NCBI RefSeq assembly: GCF_004322755.1
Contig: NZ_CP036401.1
Location: 2,418,001-2,482,000, forward strand
Direction of reading: 5' to 3'
Length of the DNA: 64,000 nucleotides
Source: Pseudoduganella albidiflava
Lineage (GTDB): Bacteria; Pseudomonadota; Gammaproteobacteria; Burkholderiales; Burkholderiaceae_D
How positions within the stretch are numbered: the stretch's first letter is position 1; every line of letters starts with the position of its first letter. Below the pieces are notes generated by a model, which saw nothing but the letters and a program-made list of their open reading frames with translations, had not been told where the DNA came from and searched no databases. Made by a program: the position numbers and the translations under genes. Below, piece by piece: positions 30,006-37,968 of the stretch.

Positions 30006-30179
30006 TCTGGATGAATTGTTGAATTAGCCTAATGCAATCTGGCGTGTGGTGGTCCTGTACCAGTGTACGTTGCATAATAACTGTGAAGAGGTGCCAAAGT
30101 TTTAGGTTCTCAAATACTAGCGGGAAGAATTCCGAATGGTTGATTCTACCTCTTCTCTGCCTGCGGGGCATGACATTCC

Positions 30180-30600
30180 GATGCGGTTAGCGAAACTCGG
30201 CGATCTGATTCCCCAGGCTTGCAACGCGCTGTTCGCTCTGTCGACAGCATACAGGTGCAAACCTGCGGGGAAATGGGGCGGAATATCGTTGAGTTCGAGC
30301 AGGGCGGTGCAGCGCGTGCGCGGTACGGTAAGCGACTGTTGCCTGATCTGGCGAAGGCCTTGACCGCTGAGTTTGGTAAGGGCCTTGATGCATCGAAGCT
30401 GCGGTACATGCGCCTGTTTTACCAAGCGTTCTCAGAGTGTGACGCACTGCGTCACGAATTGAGCTGGACGATTACCGGAAGCTCCTACGCGTAGAGGGCG
30501 ACGCGGCTCGGCAGTGGTACATGAACGAAGCCGTGGCACAGAACTGGAGTTCTCGTGCTCTATTAAGGGATAGTTATTTGGCAGGTGCGCGGCACCATTA
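30180..30600 (+). pseudogene. degraded DUF1016 (YhcG-type PDDEXK nuclease) gene
   Basis: Fragments in at least two frames match the DUF1016 N-terminal domain. One runs IVEFEQGGAARARYGKRLLPDLAKALTAEFG through LRYMRLFYQAF and CDALRHELSWT. After a one-base shift near 30470 it continues YRKLLRVEGDAARQWYMNEAVAQNWSSRAL. The C-terminal nuclease half is missing, and a further frame break lies upstream of 30219. Such proteins often accompany restriction systems, so the island once held a second defence-type gene. Confidence 0.78.
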
Positions 30601-30902
30601 AATGATCCAAGAAAGTGCAAAGCCGGCCGCCAAGGACCGCGAACAGTAGGTGGGTAGAAAGGTGGGTACGAGGGTGTTTCCAGAATTTTTCATAGGAGGT
30701 TCGGATGACACCGTCTCTGCATGAGCACAAGTGACCGGCTTCAATGCCGACGCGAGCAGGCGTATATTTGCATAAGCGTGAAGGCGAAATGGTGCCCAGG
30801 TTGCCCGTTCATTGATGTCGCGACCTGCCGAATTGCTGAGCAATAATTTGTCGTAATGAGAGATTCAGAGCTCATAGTCGCAGCGAATCAGCAGTCATGG
30901 TA

Positions 30903-30936
30903 TTTCCAATGGTATCCGGACGGCAGGGCCCGCCTG
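30903..30936 (+). repeat. dispersed GC-rich repeat, copy A
   Basis: About 34 bases containing ATCCGGACGGCAGGG and CGCCTG. They recur almost unchanged at 48161-48193 in the same orientation, 17 kb away. The inner GGCAGGGCCCGCC-like core is partly palindromic. It lies 45 bases before the right island junction. Confidence 0.6.
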
Positions 30937-30980
30937 TTTCGCCGTCGAATTCAACGACTTGGCAAAACCCATTGATAGTC

Positions 30981-31067
30981 GAGTGGGAATGATGGGTTAG
31001 CCTGAATGCTCAGGCATTGACAGGCAACTCAACAACACTAAGCCCCTGATTTGAGGGGCTTTTTTTT
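30981..31067 (+). repeat. right island junction (attR-like)
   Basis: Second copy of the guaA 3' end plus terminator, starting at GAGTGGGAATGATG and ending in the T-run after the AGGGGCTT arm. Five mismatches against 20440-20527 are visible, and the hairpin still forms. The preceding bases GATAGTC are shared with the third copy at 35700 but not with guaA. Confidence 0.85.
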
Positions 31068-31335
31068 ATGCCGAGTTCGCAAAAGCTCGCAACATCAAGC
31101 AGCTCAAAGCACGACAGTTTTATGGCATTCAAGATGTTTCCGTCAAACTGTGGGAAGACCCTTCATTCTTCAAATCATCCCAAGCTTGCGGTTATAACTA
31201 TGTGGCAATTTATCGGCCACTGGCAGGGAAAGGCTCGCTCAGCAATTAATATTTAGAGAAAACACTCTATCTCAGCAAACTACGCTGCCTACTGAACAGG
31301 GTCCGATGCCCAACCCGTAGGGCGTTACAAAGACG

Positions 31336-31596
31336 TCACATTTTTACAACCAATCGAGAATTTCCCCTCGCCTTTTCATCTGCTCTAGAAATTAGGGGTA
31401 GGATATCTCCACCTGGAGGCACTTTGTACTTTACAGTGCAAACGTCCCATTGCAGTCCATAGTGATATATAGCATTATACATAATCTTAGCTTTGCGAGG
31501 TGAGGCTCTAGAGGCGTTCATGGAATAACAAAAATTTAAATGCACCGCTTCCCACAGGCGCCATTTCTGGAACTGATTCGACCATTTTCTAGTCAT
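31336..31596 (-). CDS. small overlapping gene of unknown function
   Basis: 86 residues. The ATG lies 8 bases inside the end of the upstream membrane-protein gene, a typical coupled overlap. The product is basic and rich in aromatic residues (TRKWSNQFQKWRLWEAVHLNF). No family recognised. Low GC like its neighbour. The length and lack of homology leave this uncertain. Confidence 0.4.
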   Translation of the reverse strand: MTRKWSNQFQKWRLWEAVHLNFCYSMNASRASPRKAKIMYNAIYHYGLQWDVCTVKYKVPPGGDILPLISRADEKARGNSRLVVKM

Positions 31597-32257
31597 GCTC
31601 GTCGACATCAAAATCGAGTTCAGATCTCGTACTAGGCGGCTGGACTGGCGCTTGCTCTGCGGCAGCCTTGATTAAATCAGACGCAAGGCCGAGCTTGAGC
31701 CCGTCAATGAGCACTAACGAACTGGTGATAAGCAGGTATGTAACGATGAGAGCCTTTTCAGTTGTGCCTGCCTTGATCGGTATCGCTTCTGGCAGGATCA
31801 AGAGCAAAATGCCAGCAAGGCTGAAGCAAAGGTAAACACCATAGCTCAGATAAATGATAGGTTTGCGATACCACGGCCACCGGTAGCGCTGCTCTTTCCA
31901 TCTCAGGTATGGCCAAGTTACATTGACATCGACCAATTGTCGCACTCGACTATACCGTGCAATCATCTGCTCAGAATCCTTCAATTTTAATAATACAGCT
32001 CGTTGCGCATGAGACAAGTGCCGCTGCCCTACCAACGCGGCATATGCCAATTCTTCCGAATATCGATTTATTGATGGGTCCTGAATACGCTCGCATATTT
32101 TGAAAGCAAATTCCGACTCGGCTCGCTTAAGGGTGCTTCGATGGTGCTTGGCTTCTATCCAAGCCTTCAATGCGGCAGGGAGCGATATCAAAAGTGGGAA
32201 TACGGTAATGCCCAGTCCTAATAATTGTTTCAAGGTAACGGTTAATATTAAGCTCAT
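31589..32257 (-). CDS. membrane protein of unknown function
   Basis: 222 residues. A hydrophobic helix near the N-terminus (LTVTLKQLLGLGITVFPLLISLPAAL) is followed by a charged cytoplasmic helical region. Two further membrane helices lie around residues 145-185, and the tail is acidic (ELDFDVDEHD). AGAAGAG precedes ATG 32257. No recognised family. Lower GC than the core genome, and it follows the right island junction, so it is probably acquired. Its role with the overlapping small gene is unknown. Confidence 0.6.
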   Translation of the reverse strand: MSLILTVTLKQLLGLGITVFPLLISLPAALKAWIEAKHHRSTLKRAESEFAFKICERIQDPSINRYSEELAYAALVGQRHLSHAQRAVLLKLKDSEQMIARYSRVRQLVDVNVTWPYLRWKEQRYRWPWYRKPIIYLSYGVYLCFSLAGILLLILPEAIPIKAGTTEKALIVTYLLITSSLVLIDGLKLGLASDLIKAAAEQAPVQPPSTRSELDFDVDEHD

Positions 32258-32599
32258 ATCCGGCTCTTCTGGAATAAATAAAGTTCTTAACTCGTTGGTG
32301 TGCAATACCGCGATCACTGTCTCTACAGTTGAATGCAGGTCGATGTATTATGCACTAACGTGCGCGCGAAGAAACTCTCAGATATGCACACAGCGCCTAA
32401 AGTTCCTTTTTACTAGTAGCGCGCCGCGAGTGGCTCGGCGACAAATCGTTTCATTCGACCTGTGGTATGGCTGTTCCTCAACAATAAGCGGCCGGATGGC
32501 GTGACTTCCAGTTTCAAGTTGCTATTTCAGCTTATTGGGATCTGTCAAGAACATGCCCGTCAGTGCAGTGTGGCTTCAAGCAAACAGCTCGCGGCACTA

Positions 32600-33115
32600 A
32601 AATTGATGGGCTGTAGCCGTTCGCGCTGCGACTGAGCGTCTCCAGACAGTCCTTACCGCGCACTTTTCGAACCGGAACGATCTGGTGACTATGATCTCCG
32701 CCCCCTGGCGAACGGGAAGCGACATGGGCAATTGGCTGAAAATCAACGCAAGCATTCGGCGGCCAGCTACTGCCGTTAGGTACTGCGCCGCGCCTGCGAG
32801 ACTGTAACCGAACCAGCTATCCCGGCGGCAGTGGTCGACGGCATCATTGCTTCTGGCGGCCCTGCTGGCATGGGTCGTGGACAATAAGCACCTCGACCAT
32901 CTGCCGGCGTACCGAGTCGCATAGATCGGTGCGCGTCAAAGTATGGCTTCGCTAGCTCGACGCTGGCTCACTGGATCGACCGTACCGCACTGCAGTGCAG
33001 TGCAACGCTAGCCGAACGGCTCGTCGAATTGCTCCTTCGACGCGCTTGCCTTCATGCCGAGGTAACATCGATCCGAACTCGAGCCAGGCAATGGCGTAGC
33101 CGAACATGCGTCCCT
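32600..33115 (+). pseudogene. IS66-family transposase (TnpC) remnant
   Basis: Scattered frames recall IS66 TnpC. VPAAVVDG-like IASGGP is followed, after a frame shift, by an NKHLDHLPAYR-like segment. Then come SSTLAHWIDRTA, LAERLVELLL and a LHAE motif where intact enzymes have HADET. Several stops and shifts interrupt it and no start is visible. Bases 32258-32600 upstream hold nothing I can identify. Confidence 0.6.
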
Positions 33116-33230
33116 CACTCTGGAAGGCTCTTGATATCAACAAGGAAACAATACTTACTTTGTGTCATTTTTCGCCTATACTGCCGGGTTTGCGATCCGC
33201 GTCGCACCGCCCTCACCAGCAAGGTTTCCC

Positions 33231-33671
33231 GTGATTTCTTCTTCCCGCACGACACTGTCGAACGGCCTCCTGTTCTGCATTGCCCTAGCAGCAGGTGCTT
33301 CCGCAAGCGCCGCGCCGCGCCTCGTGTGCCAGTTGGCGCAAGGGGGCACCGCAACACGTATCGAAGTGGCGCCGACGTCCGATCCCTACACGGTCGCGAC
33401 GCGGCAAATCAATCATTTCCGCTTCAAGGCGGTCGTGGTGGGCGATGCCGGCGGCGTCGAGTATGTGAAGCTCTACACGTATTACGAAACCGCGCGCGGT
33501 GGAGCGGAGGAGGGTGGGGACAAGCTGCGCCTGGTCCACCAGGCCAAGTATGTCGCGCCAGCGCTCCAGCACGACAACGGCCCCGGCTTGACGGGCACCG
33601 TGTACGTGTACGAGCCCCGCCTGGGCCGCGAGTTCAGCTACGACTGCGCCCTGCGCGAGGTGGCGGCATGA
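33231..33671 (+). CDS. exported protein of unknown function, coupled to CapA-like gene
   Basis: 146 residues from a GTG start with AAGG upstream. A signal peptide (GLLFCIALAAGASASA) precedes a beta-rich domain ending GREFSYDCALREVAA, with two cysteines that could pair. No family recognised. The stop overlaps the next start in ATGA, so it is translationally coupled to the CapA-like gene. The GTG at 33162 is a longer alternative. Confidence 0.7.
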   Translation: MISSSRTTLSNGLLFCIALAAGASASAAPRLVCQLAQGGTATRIEVAPTSDPYTVATRQINHFRFKAVVVGDAGGVEYVKLYTYYETARGGAEEGGDKLRLVHQAKYVAPALQHDNGPGLTGTVYVYEPRLGREFSYDCALREVAA

Positions 33672-34699
33672 AGCGCCACACCTTCGCCGCGCAGGCGCTC
33701 GGTCTTGGCCATGTGCGCAACCTCGCCGCCTGTGCCGCATTCGTGCTGCCGGCGGGGTTTGCCGCCGCCCAGGACGACGCCGGCGAGCCGGTTACCCTGG
33801 CGATCGTCGGCGACGTGATGCTGGCCGATGGCCCCGGCAAGTCGATCGCGCGTGGCCGCGATCCGCTGGCGCCGTTTGGCAAGATCCTCGCCGAGGCGGA
33901 TATCCGCGTGGCGAATTTGGAGTGCGTGATCGCCGCCCGTGGCATAGCGGAAGACAAGCCGTTTACGTTCCTGGCCCACCCGCGCACGATGGCCGTGGTG
34001 AAGCGCCATTTCGATGCGGTCAGCGTGGCCAACAATCACAGCGGCGACTTCGGTGCGGCGGCGTTTGCCGAAATGCTCGATCGCCTGGGCAAGGCCAAGG
34101 TTGGCGCGTTCGGTGGCGGTCGCGACCTGGCGGAGGCGCACGCGCCGCTGATCGTGGAACGGAAGGGCTTGCGGATCGCCCTGCTGGGCTACAACGAATT
34201 CTTCCCGCGCAGTTTCGAGGCCGATGCCGACAAGCCGGGCATCGCCTGGAGCGAGGATGAACAGGTGCGCCGCGATATCATCCAGGCGCGCGAAGTGCAT
34301 GGTGCCGACGTGGTGATTCCCTTCATGCACTGGGGGATCGAGCACGAACCGCTGGCCGACGCGCGCCAGCGCGCGCTGGCCCGGCTGATGATCGATGCCG
34401 GCGCCGATGCGGTGATCGGCGGCCATCCGCATGTCACGCAGGACGTGGAAAGCTATCGCGGCAAGCCGATCGTCTACAGCCTCGGCAACTTTGTTTTCGA
34501 CAGCTTTACGGACGTGGACAACAACACCGGCTGGCTGCTGCGCCTCGAGCTGGACCGGCATGGCGTGCGCAGCTGGAATACCGTCATCGCTCGCATGGAT
34601 GGCCAGGGTACGCCGCATCCGCGGCCCGACCTGCCGGCGCAATGCTGGGATCGCGAGACGGCCGAAGCGCGGGCGTGCATGGCCCAGGTGCCAAGGTAG
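33668..34699 (+). CDS. CapA family metallophosphatase-like protein
   Basis: 343 residues. A signal peptide is followed by a CapA/PGA-synthesis domain: VTLAIVGDVMLADG, NLECVIAARG, SVANNHSGDFG, IPFMHWGIEH, VIGGHPHVTQ and VYSLGNFVFD. These Asp/Asn/His motifs are those of calcineurin-type metallophosphatases. CapA proteins act in poly-gamma-glutamate or capsule production in Gram-positives; in proteobacteria the role is unclear. No cap genes are nearby. Confidence 0.9.
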   Translation: MKRHTFAAQALGLGHVRNLAACAAFVLPAGFAAAQDDAGEPVTLAIVGDVMLADGPGKSIARGRDPLAPFGKILAEADIRVANLECVIAARGIAEDKPFTFLAHPRTMAVVKRHFDAVSVANNHSGDFGAAAFAEMLDRLGKAKVGAFGGGRDLAEAHAPLIVERKGLRIALLGYNEFFPRSFEADADKPGIAWSEDEQVRRDIIQAREVHGADVVIPFMHWGIEHEPLADARQRALARLMIDAGADAVIGGHPHVTQDVESYRGKPIVYSLGNFVFDSFTDVDNNTGWLLRLELDRHGVRSWNTVIARMDGQGTPHPRPDLPAQCWDRETAEARACMAQVPR

Positions 34700-35111
34700 C
34701 GCGGCCGTCCATACTGGCGGCGGACTGGCGAGCGGCTCCGGGCAGTGAATCCGGTGCGCATCGAGAAAAGGCCCGCGATGCGGCGAGCTGAACCATCATC
34801 GGTGGCAATGATGGGAAGATAGCGGTGACAGTGACGTAACAGGCGGGCCGGTCAGTATTTCCGGCGCAGCGCGACCCCAATCTAGCGATCGTAGCGGCGC
34901 GTGTCGGGCGGATAGATGGAAGCCGTGTTCCAGCAATCCCGTTCGATGCCGCGGCTGTCAGCTTCTGGGCCTGGGTTACCGTCAACGTCCTCTCGAGCGG
35001 CGGGTCGGCTGGCGAGCCGTGATGAGAATCCAGAGCGCAAAGCCGGAGCGACTCAGCAGTCATGGTAATCCCGATTCGGCATGTCGACCGGACGTAATGG
35101 GGAACGCCATG
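34700..35111. other. gene-poor stretch with partial repeat of the island right end
   Basis: No convincing gene. Bases 35021-35066 resemble 30856-30902, sharing ATGAGA, CAGAGC and an identical CAGCAGTCATGGTA block. This similarity is separate from the guaA-end repeats. Confidence 0.5.
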
Positions 35112-35564
35112 CTATCGAAGCTGGCCATTATGCGGCTCCGCCCGGGTCACATACTCGACGATCCGGTCAACACAATCCTGCGTCATGGCGTGGATCCGGG
35201 CGCCGTAGTGGTAGCGACCCTCGGTGCCTATGGCGCGCCGGTAGACGATGACAATCTCGACCTTGTCGTGGATGTCACTGTCGGGAAAGCGAAAGTCCAG
35301 CACAAAGTGGCCTTCTTCCGGCAGTACTTCAGATGTGACGAATCCAACCCCCATGCGCGCAATATCGATCAGCTGGGCACGCCAGACGTGCGGGCTCGCG
35401 TTGTCGCTGAGCGAGGCTTCTACTTTTAGCAACCGGCGCACGTGTGCGCGGCGCTGGTCCGAGATCGGTTCCGGCAAGGGATAGTTTTCAGTGATTAATC
35501 GGTACGTGGAGAATATCCCAGCCGGGACCGAAAGATAAGACTGGCAGCGCGTTTGTGCGGGCAC
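35112..35564 (-). CDS. PilZ domain protein
   Basis: 150 residues from a GTG start with an excellent GAGGAG site 5 bases upstream. The PilZ c-di-GMP-binding motifs are present as QRRAHVR (RxxxR) and DIARMGVGF (the D/NxSxxG element, here with Ala in place of Ser). The domain ends YGARIHAM...DRIVEYV. No other domain. It probably links c-di-GMP to motility or exopolysaccharide; affinity may be altered by the variant second motif. Confidence 0.82.
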   Translation of the reverse strand: MPAQTRCQSYLSVPAGIFSTYRLITENYPLPEPISDQRRAHVRRLLKVEASLSDNASPHVWRAQLIDIARMGVGFVTSEVLPEEGHFVLDFRFPDSDIHDKVEIVIVYRRAIGTEGRYHYGARIHAMTQDCVDRIVEYVTRAEPHNGQLR

Positions 35565-35699
35565 AGTGCTCCTCAACGGCCGAAGGCGCCACGTGACAGC
35601 ATGAGTCCCGGGCGGGGGCGCCGTGGTCGAGGTGCTGGCGTGTCCGGTGGTCACCTGCAAGGTGTTCCGCTGCACGCCCGGGACATGACGGAAGCTCGG

Positions 35700-35742
35700 G
35701 ATAGTCGAGTGGAATGATGGGGAAGGCTGGATGCCCAGGCAG
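35700..35742 (+). repeat. third, degenerate guaA-end (att-like) copy
   Basis: GATAGTCGAGTGGAATGATGGGG matches the start of the right junction at 30974 with a single-base deletion. The following bases (GGCTGGATGCCCAGGCA) still resemble the spacer there. The terminator hairpin is lost. This suggests a remnant of an earlier or tandem insertion at the same site. Confidence 0.6.
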
Positions 35743-35748
35743 CCGAAG

Positions 35749-36303
35749 TCACGCTTGCCGCTTGATGACCAGATAGCGTGCCACCGATTGCCCGTGATTT
35801 GAAAAGACATGGAGCTGATCGGCGGTGAACCGCGCAAGGTCGCCCGGGTGGAGACTGGATTGGATTGGCCCGGCCTGCAGGGTCAGGACGCCTTCGAGCA
35901 TCAGCACCTGCTCTTCATGCAGGTCGCTGGGCAACCCTCCGAACTCGACAACGGCGCCCACGGGAAGCTCGATCGCGACGATCTCCACCTCCGCATCGCC
36001 GCCGGAAACCAGGCGCCGCATGTATTGCGTCTGCGGATCCTTCCATACGTCCTGGTCATGTACCCGGCGAACCGATGGCGCCGCTAATCCTCGTTCACTC
36101 ATCAGCGACGTCAAGGTGAGGTTCATGGCGCCGGTGAGCCGGGCGAGCAGCACTGCCGTGGGACTGGTCTGGTTACGTTCAATTTTCGAAATCATCGCCC
36201 GGCTCACGGTCGACTCGGCGGCCAGGCGCTCAAGCGTCCATCCCCGAGCCAGGCGCTCTTCGCGCAGGCGTTTGGCGATAACGCCATCCAGGTCACTCGA
36301 CAT
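35749..36303 (-). CDS. XRE-cupin transcriptional regulator
   Basis: 184 residues. The N-terminal XRE helix-turn-helix (LARGWTLERLAAESTVSRAMISKIERNQTSP) is followed by a C-terminal cupin domain with the conserved glycine/proline turns (LPVGAVVEFGG, LHEEQVLMLEGVLTL, LHPGDLARF). Such regulators control small-molecule detoxification or amine catabolism. Divergent from a GNAT gene, with a palindromic operator directly upstream of its start, which implies autoregulation and control of the acetyltransferase. Confidence 0.92.
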   Translation of the reverse strand: MSSDLDGVIAKRLREERLARGWTLERLAAESTVSRAMISKIERNQTSPTAVLLARLTGAMNLTLTSLMSERGLAAPSVRRVHDQDVWKDPQTQYMRRLVSGGDAEVEIVAIELPVGAVVEFGGLPSDLHEEQVLMLEGVLTLQAGPIQSSLHPGDLARFTADQLHVFSNHGQSVARYLVIKRQA

Positions 36304-36307
36304 TTTT

Positions 36308-36337
36308 CCACCATAGTGGATTCTACTATAGTAGAAT
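36308..36337. promoter_or_regulatory. palindromic operator between the XRE-cupin and GNAT genes
   Basis: ATTCTACTATAGTAGAAT (36320-36337) is a perfect 18-base palindrome. It is preceded directly by the near-palindrome CCACCATAGTGG (36308-36319). Both share the CTA/TAG centre and begin 5 bases before the regulator's ATG, so the XRE-cupin protein is the likely ligand. Confidence 0.75.
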
Positions 36338-36385
36338 CGTTTTACTTAATATGCCAACGGTCTGCCGACCACTGCTCCATTTGCC

Positions 36386-36829
36386 ATGAACATTTCCTTC
36401 GAATCGCCCCGACAGGCGGAAATTGTAACCCTCATCACCTTGCTCGACGAATATCAAGTGCCGCTGTATCCGGCCGAAAGCCATCACGGCATCGACATGG
36501 AGGCACTATGCCAGCCCAATGTCCTGTTCGCCGTGGCGCGCGACCGGGCGGGGAAGGCGCTGGCGTGCGGCGCACTTGTGCTGAACAGCGAGTACGGTGA
36601 ATTAAAAAGGATGTTCACCTTGCCAGAACAACGTGGACTGGGCCTCGCCCGGGGCGTGCTGACCCTGCTCGAGGAAGAAGGGCGGCGGCGCGGGTGTTCC
36701 CGGTTCATGCTGGAAACCGGCTATCTGCAACCGGAAGCGATTGCCTTCTACGAACGGTGCGGGTACCGGAAGCGCGGACCGTTCGGCGACTACAGCAACG
36801 ATCCCAACAGTATTTTCATGCAGAAGTAG
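36386..36829 (+). CDS. GNAT family N-acetyltransferase
   Basis: 147 residues. The acetyl-CoA-binding motif A is seen in ELKRMFTLPEQRGLGLARGVLTLLEEEGRRRG, and motif B in FMLETGYLQPEAIAFYERCGY. The small size and NDPNSIFMQK end match the YitI/ElaA-like single-domain GNATs. Divergent from, and probably repressed by, the XRE-cupin regulator. Acceptor unknown. Confidence 0.92.
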   Translation: MNISFESPRQAEIVTLITLLDEYQVPLYPAESHHGIDMEALCQPNVLFAVARDRAGKALACGALVLNSEYGELKRMFTLPEQRGLGLARGVLTLLEEEGRRRGCSRFMLETGYLQPEAIAFYERCGYRKRGPFGDYSNDPNSIFMQK

Positions 36830-37302
36830 CAGGCTGCGGGCTTTGCACGGAGTCGCCGTAAGCTCTCCAATCCACCGTGCGAAAGATCCGTGCAGTGCGA
36901 GCCCTGAGAAGACTAAAAACAGCAGTGACAGGCGCGAGCGGCGGAAGGGAACCGGCCCTCGTCCCCGTGCCGGCGACCCTTGATCGGCCGGAAGGGAGGC
37001 GCGACTACCTGATCGCGGCACCTCCGGCTGCGGGGCAGGGCAGGCCACCCGAGCACGCGTCAACCCCCCGCTAAAGGAAACCTGAAGACTGCACAGTAGA
37101 TGGGCCGTCGCGTACCGGGGTGTTCGGTAGATTCACAGTGAGATATCACACGCGGTCACGCGATTATGCGGGGTTAGCGCAACGGGATTGCGTCAAGTCC
37201 CGTTTATCCGATATTTCCTGTGTTTTTGTCACTCGCATTGGAAACGTTGCCAATCTCCCACAGCGCTGCCCGCCGGCAAAACGCGCTGCTACACTGCACC
37301 GG
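36830..37302. other. intergenic region without recognised genes
   Basis: No reading frame with a plausible ribosome-binding site or family match. It contains the leader of the downstream response-regulator gene, including the AT-richer stretch 37135-37260. No repeat or RNA structure is obvious. Confidence 0.5.
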
Positions 37303-37968
37303 ATGAAGATCTTTTTACTGGAAGACGACATCGCCATCGGCGAAGCCCTGCTGAGCGTGCTGCACGCGGAATCCTGGCAGGTCGTGTGGTGCCGGATGGC
37401 GGCGAATGCCGTCGACCGACTGCGCAACGAACACTTCGACGTCGTGCTCCTCGACCTCGGTTTGCCGGACGGCGACGGGACCGACGTGTTGCGCGACTTG
37501 CGCGCCGCCGAGCTGAATTTGCCGGTGCTGGTGATCACCGCGCGCGAAAGCCTGCAGGACCGCCTGGGCGCCTTCAATCTCGGTGCCGACGATTACCTGA
37601 TCAAGCCATTCGATATTCCGGAATTGCTGGTGCGCCTGCAGGCAGTGGCGCGCCGCGCCGGCATCACGCACAGCCAGCGCGACCCGCAATGGACGCTGGG
37701 GCGGCTGGTGCTGTACGAGCGCAGCGTCAAGGTCACGCTGGACGGCGCGCCGGTGGCCCTGTCGAAGACCGAGTTCGCGCTGCTGCAGACGCTGATCCGC
37801 CAAGCGGGGCAGGTGATCACGCGGGCCGACATCGAGCGGCGCGTGCTCGGCAGCACCGAGGGCAAGACGCTCGACGTGCACGTCTTCAACCTGCGCAAGA
37901 AGATCGGCGACGGCTTCATCCGCACCGTGCGGGGTATCGGCTACATGCTGCAGGACGATGCTGGGTAG
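37303..37968 (+). CDS. OmpR/PhoB-family response regulator
   Basis: 221 residues. Receiver domain with EDD at the N-terminus, acceptor Asp in VVLLDLGLPDGDG (about D51) and LIKPF. It is followed by a winged-helix Trans_reg_C domain (LSKTEFALLQTLIRQAGQVITRADIERRVLG...LDVHVFNLRKKIG...IRTVRGIGYML). Resembles the QseB/TctD group. ATG 37303 gives the standard start MKIFLLEDD. The sensor-kinase gene starts 11 bases inside its 3' end. Confidence 0.95.
   Translation: MKIFLLEDDIAIGEALLSVLHAESWQVVWCRMAANAVDRLRNEHFDVVLLDLGLPDGDGTDVLRDLRAAELNLPVLVITARESLQDRLGAFNLGADDYLIKPFDIPELLVRLQAVARRAGITHSQRDPQWTLGRLVLYERSVKVTLDGAPVALSKTEFALLQTLIRQAGQVITRADIERRVLGSTEGKTLDVHVFNLRKKIGDGFIRTVRGIGYMLQDDAG

Larger units (their letters stand above)
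20440..31067. mobile_element. genomic island integrated at the 3' end of guaA
   Basis: About 10.6 kb bounded by direct repeats of the guaA 3' end and terminator (20440-20527 and 30981-31067). It carries a P4-type tyrosine integrase next to the left junction, an AlpA-like regulator, an iteron-like repeat array, an inactivated IS3-family element, an AT-rich three-gene defence-like operon and a decayed DUF1016 nuclease gene. Composition within 24.9-30.0 kb is far more AT-rich than the chromosome. No conjugation or phage structural genes are visible, so mobilisation would need outside help. Confidence 0.85.

Noticed and set aside
30598..30843. 81-residue minus-strand frame near the island right end
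   Set aside because: No ribosome-binding site, no family and no support beyond being open.
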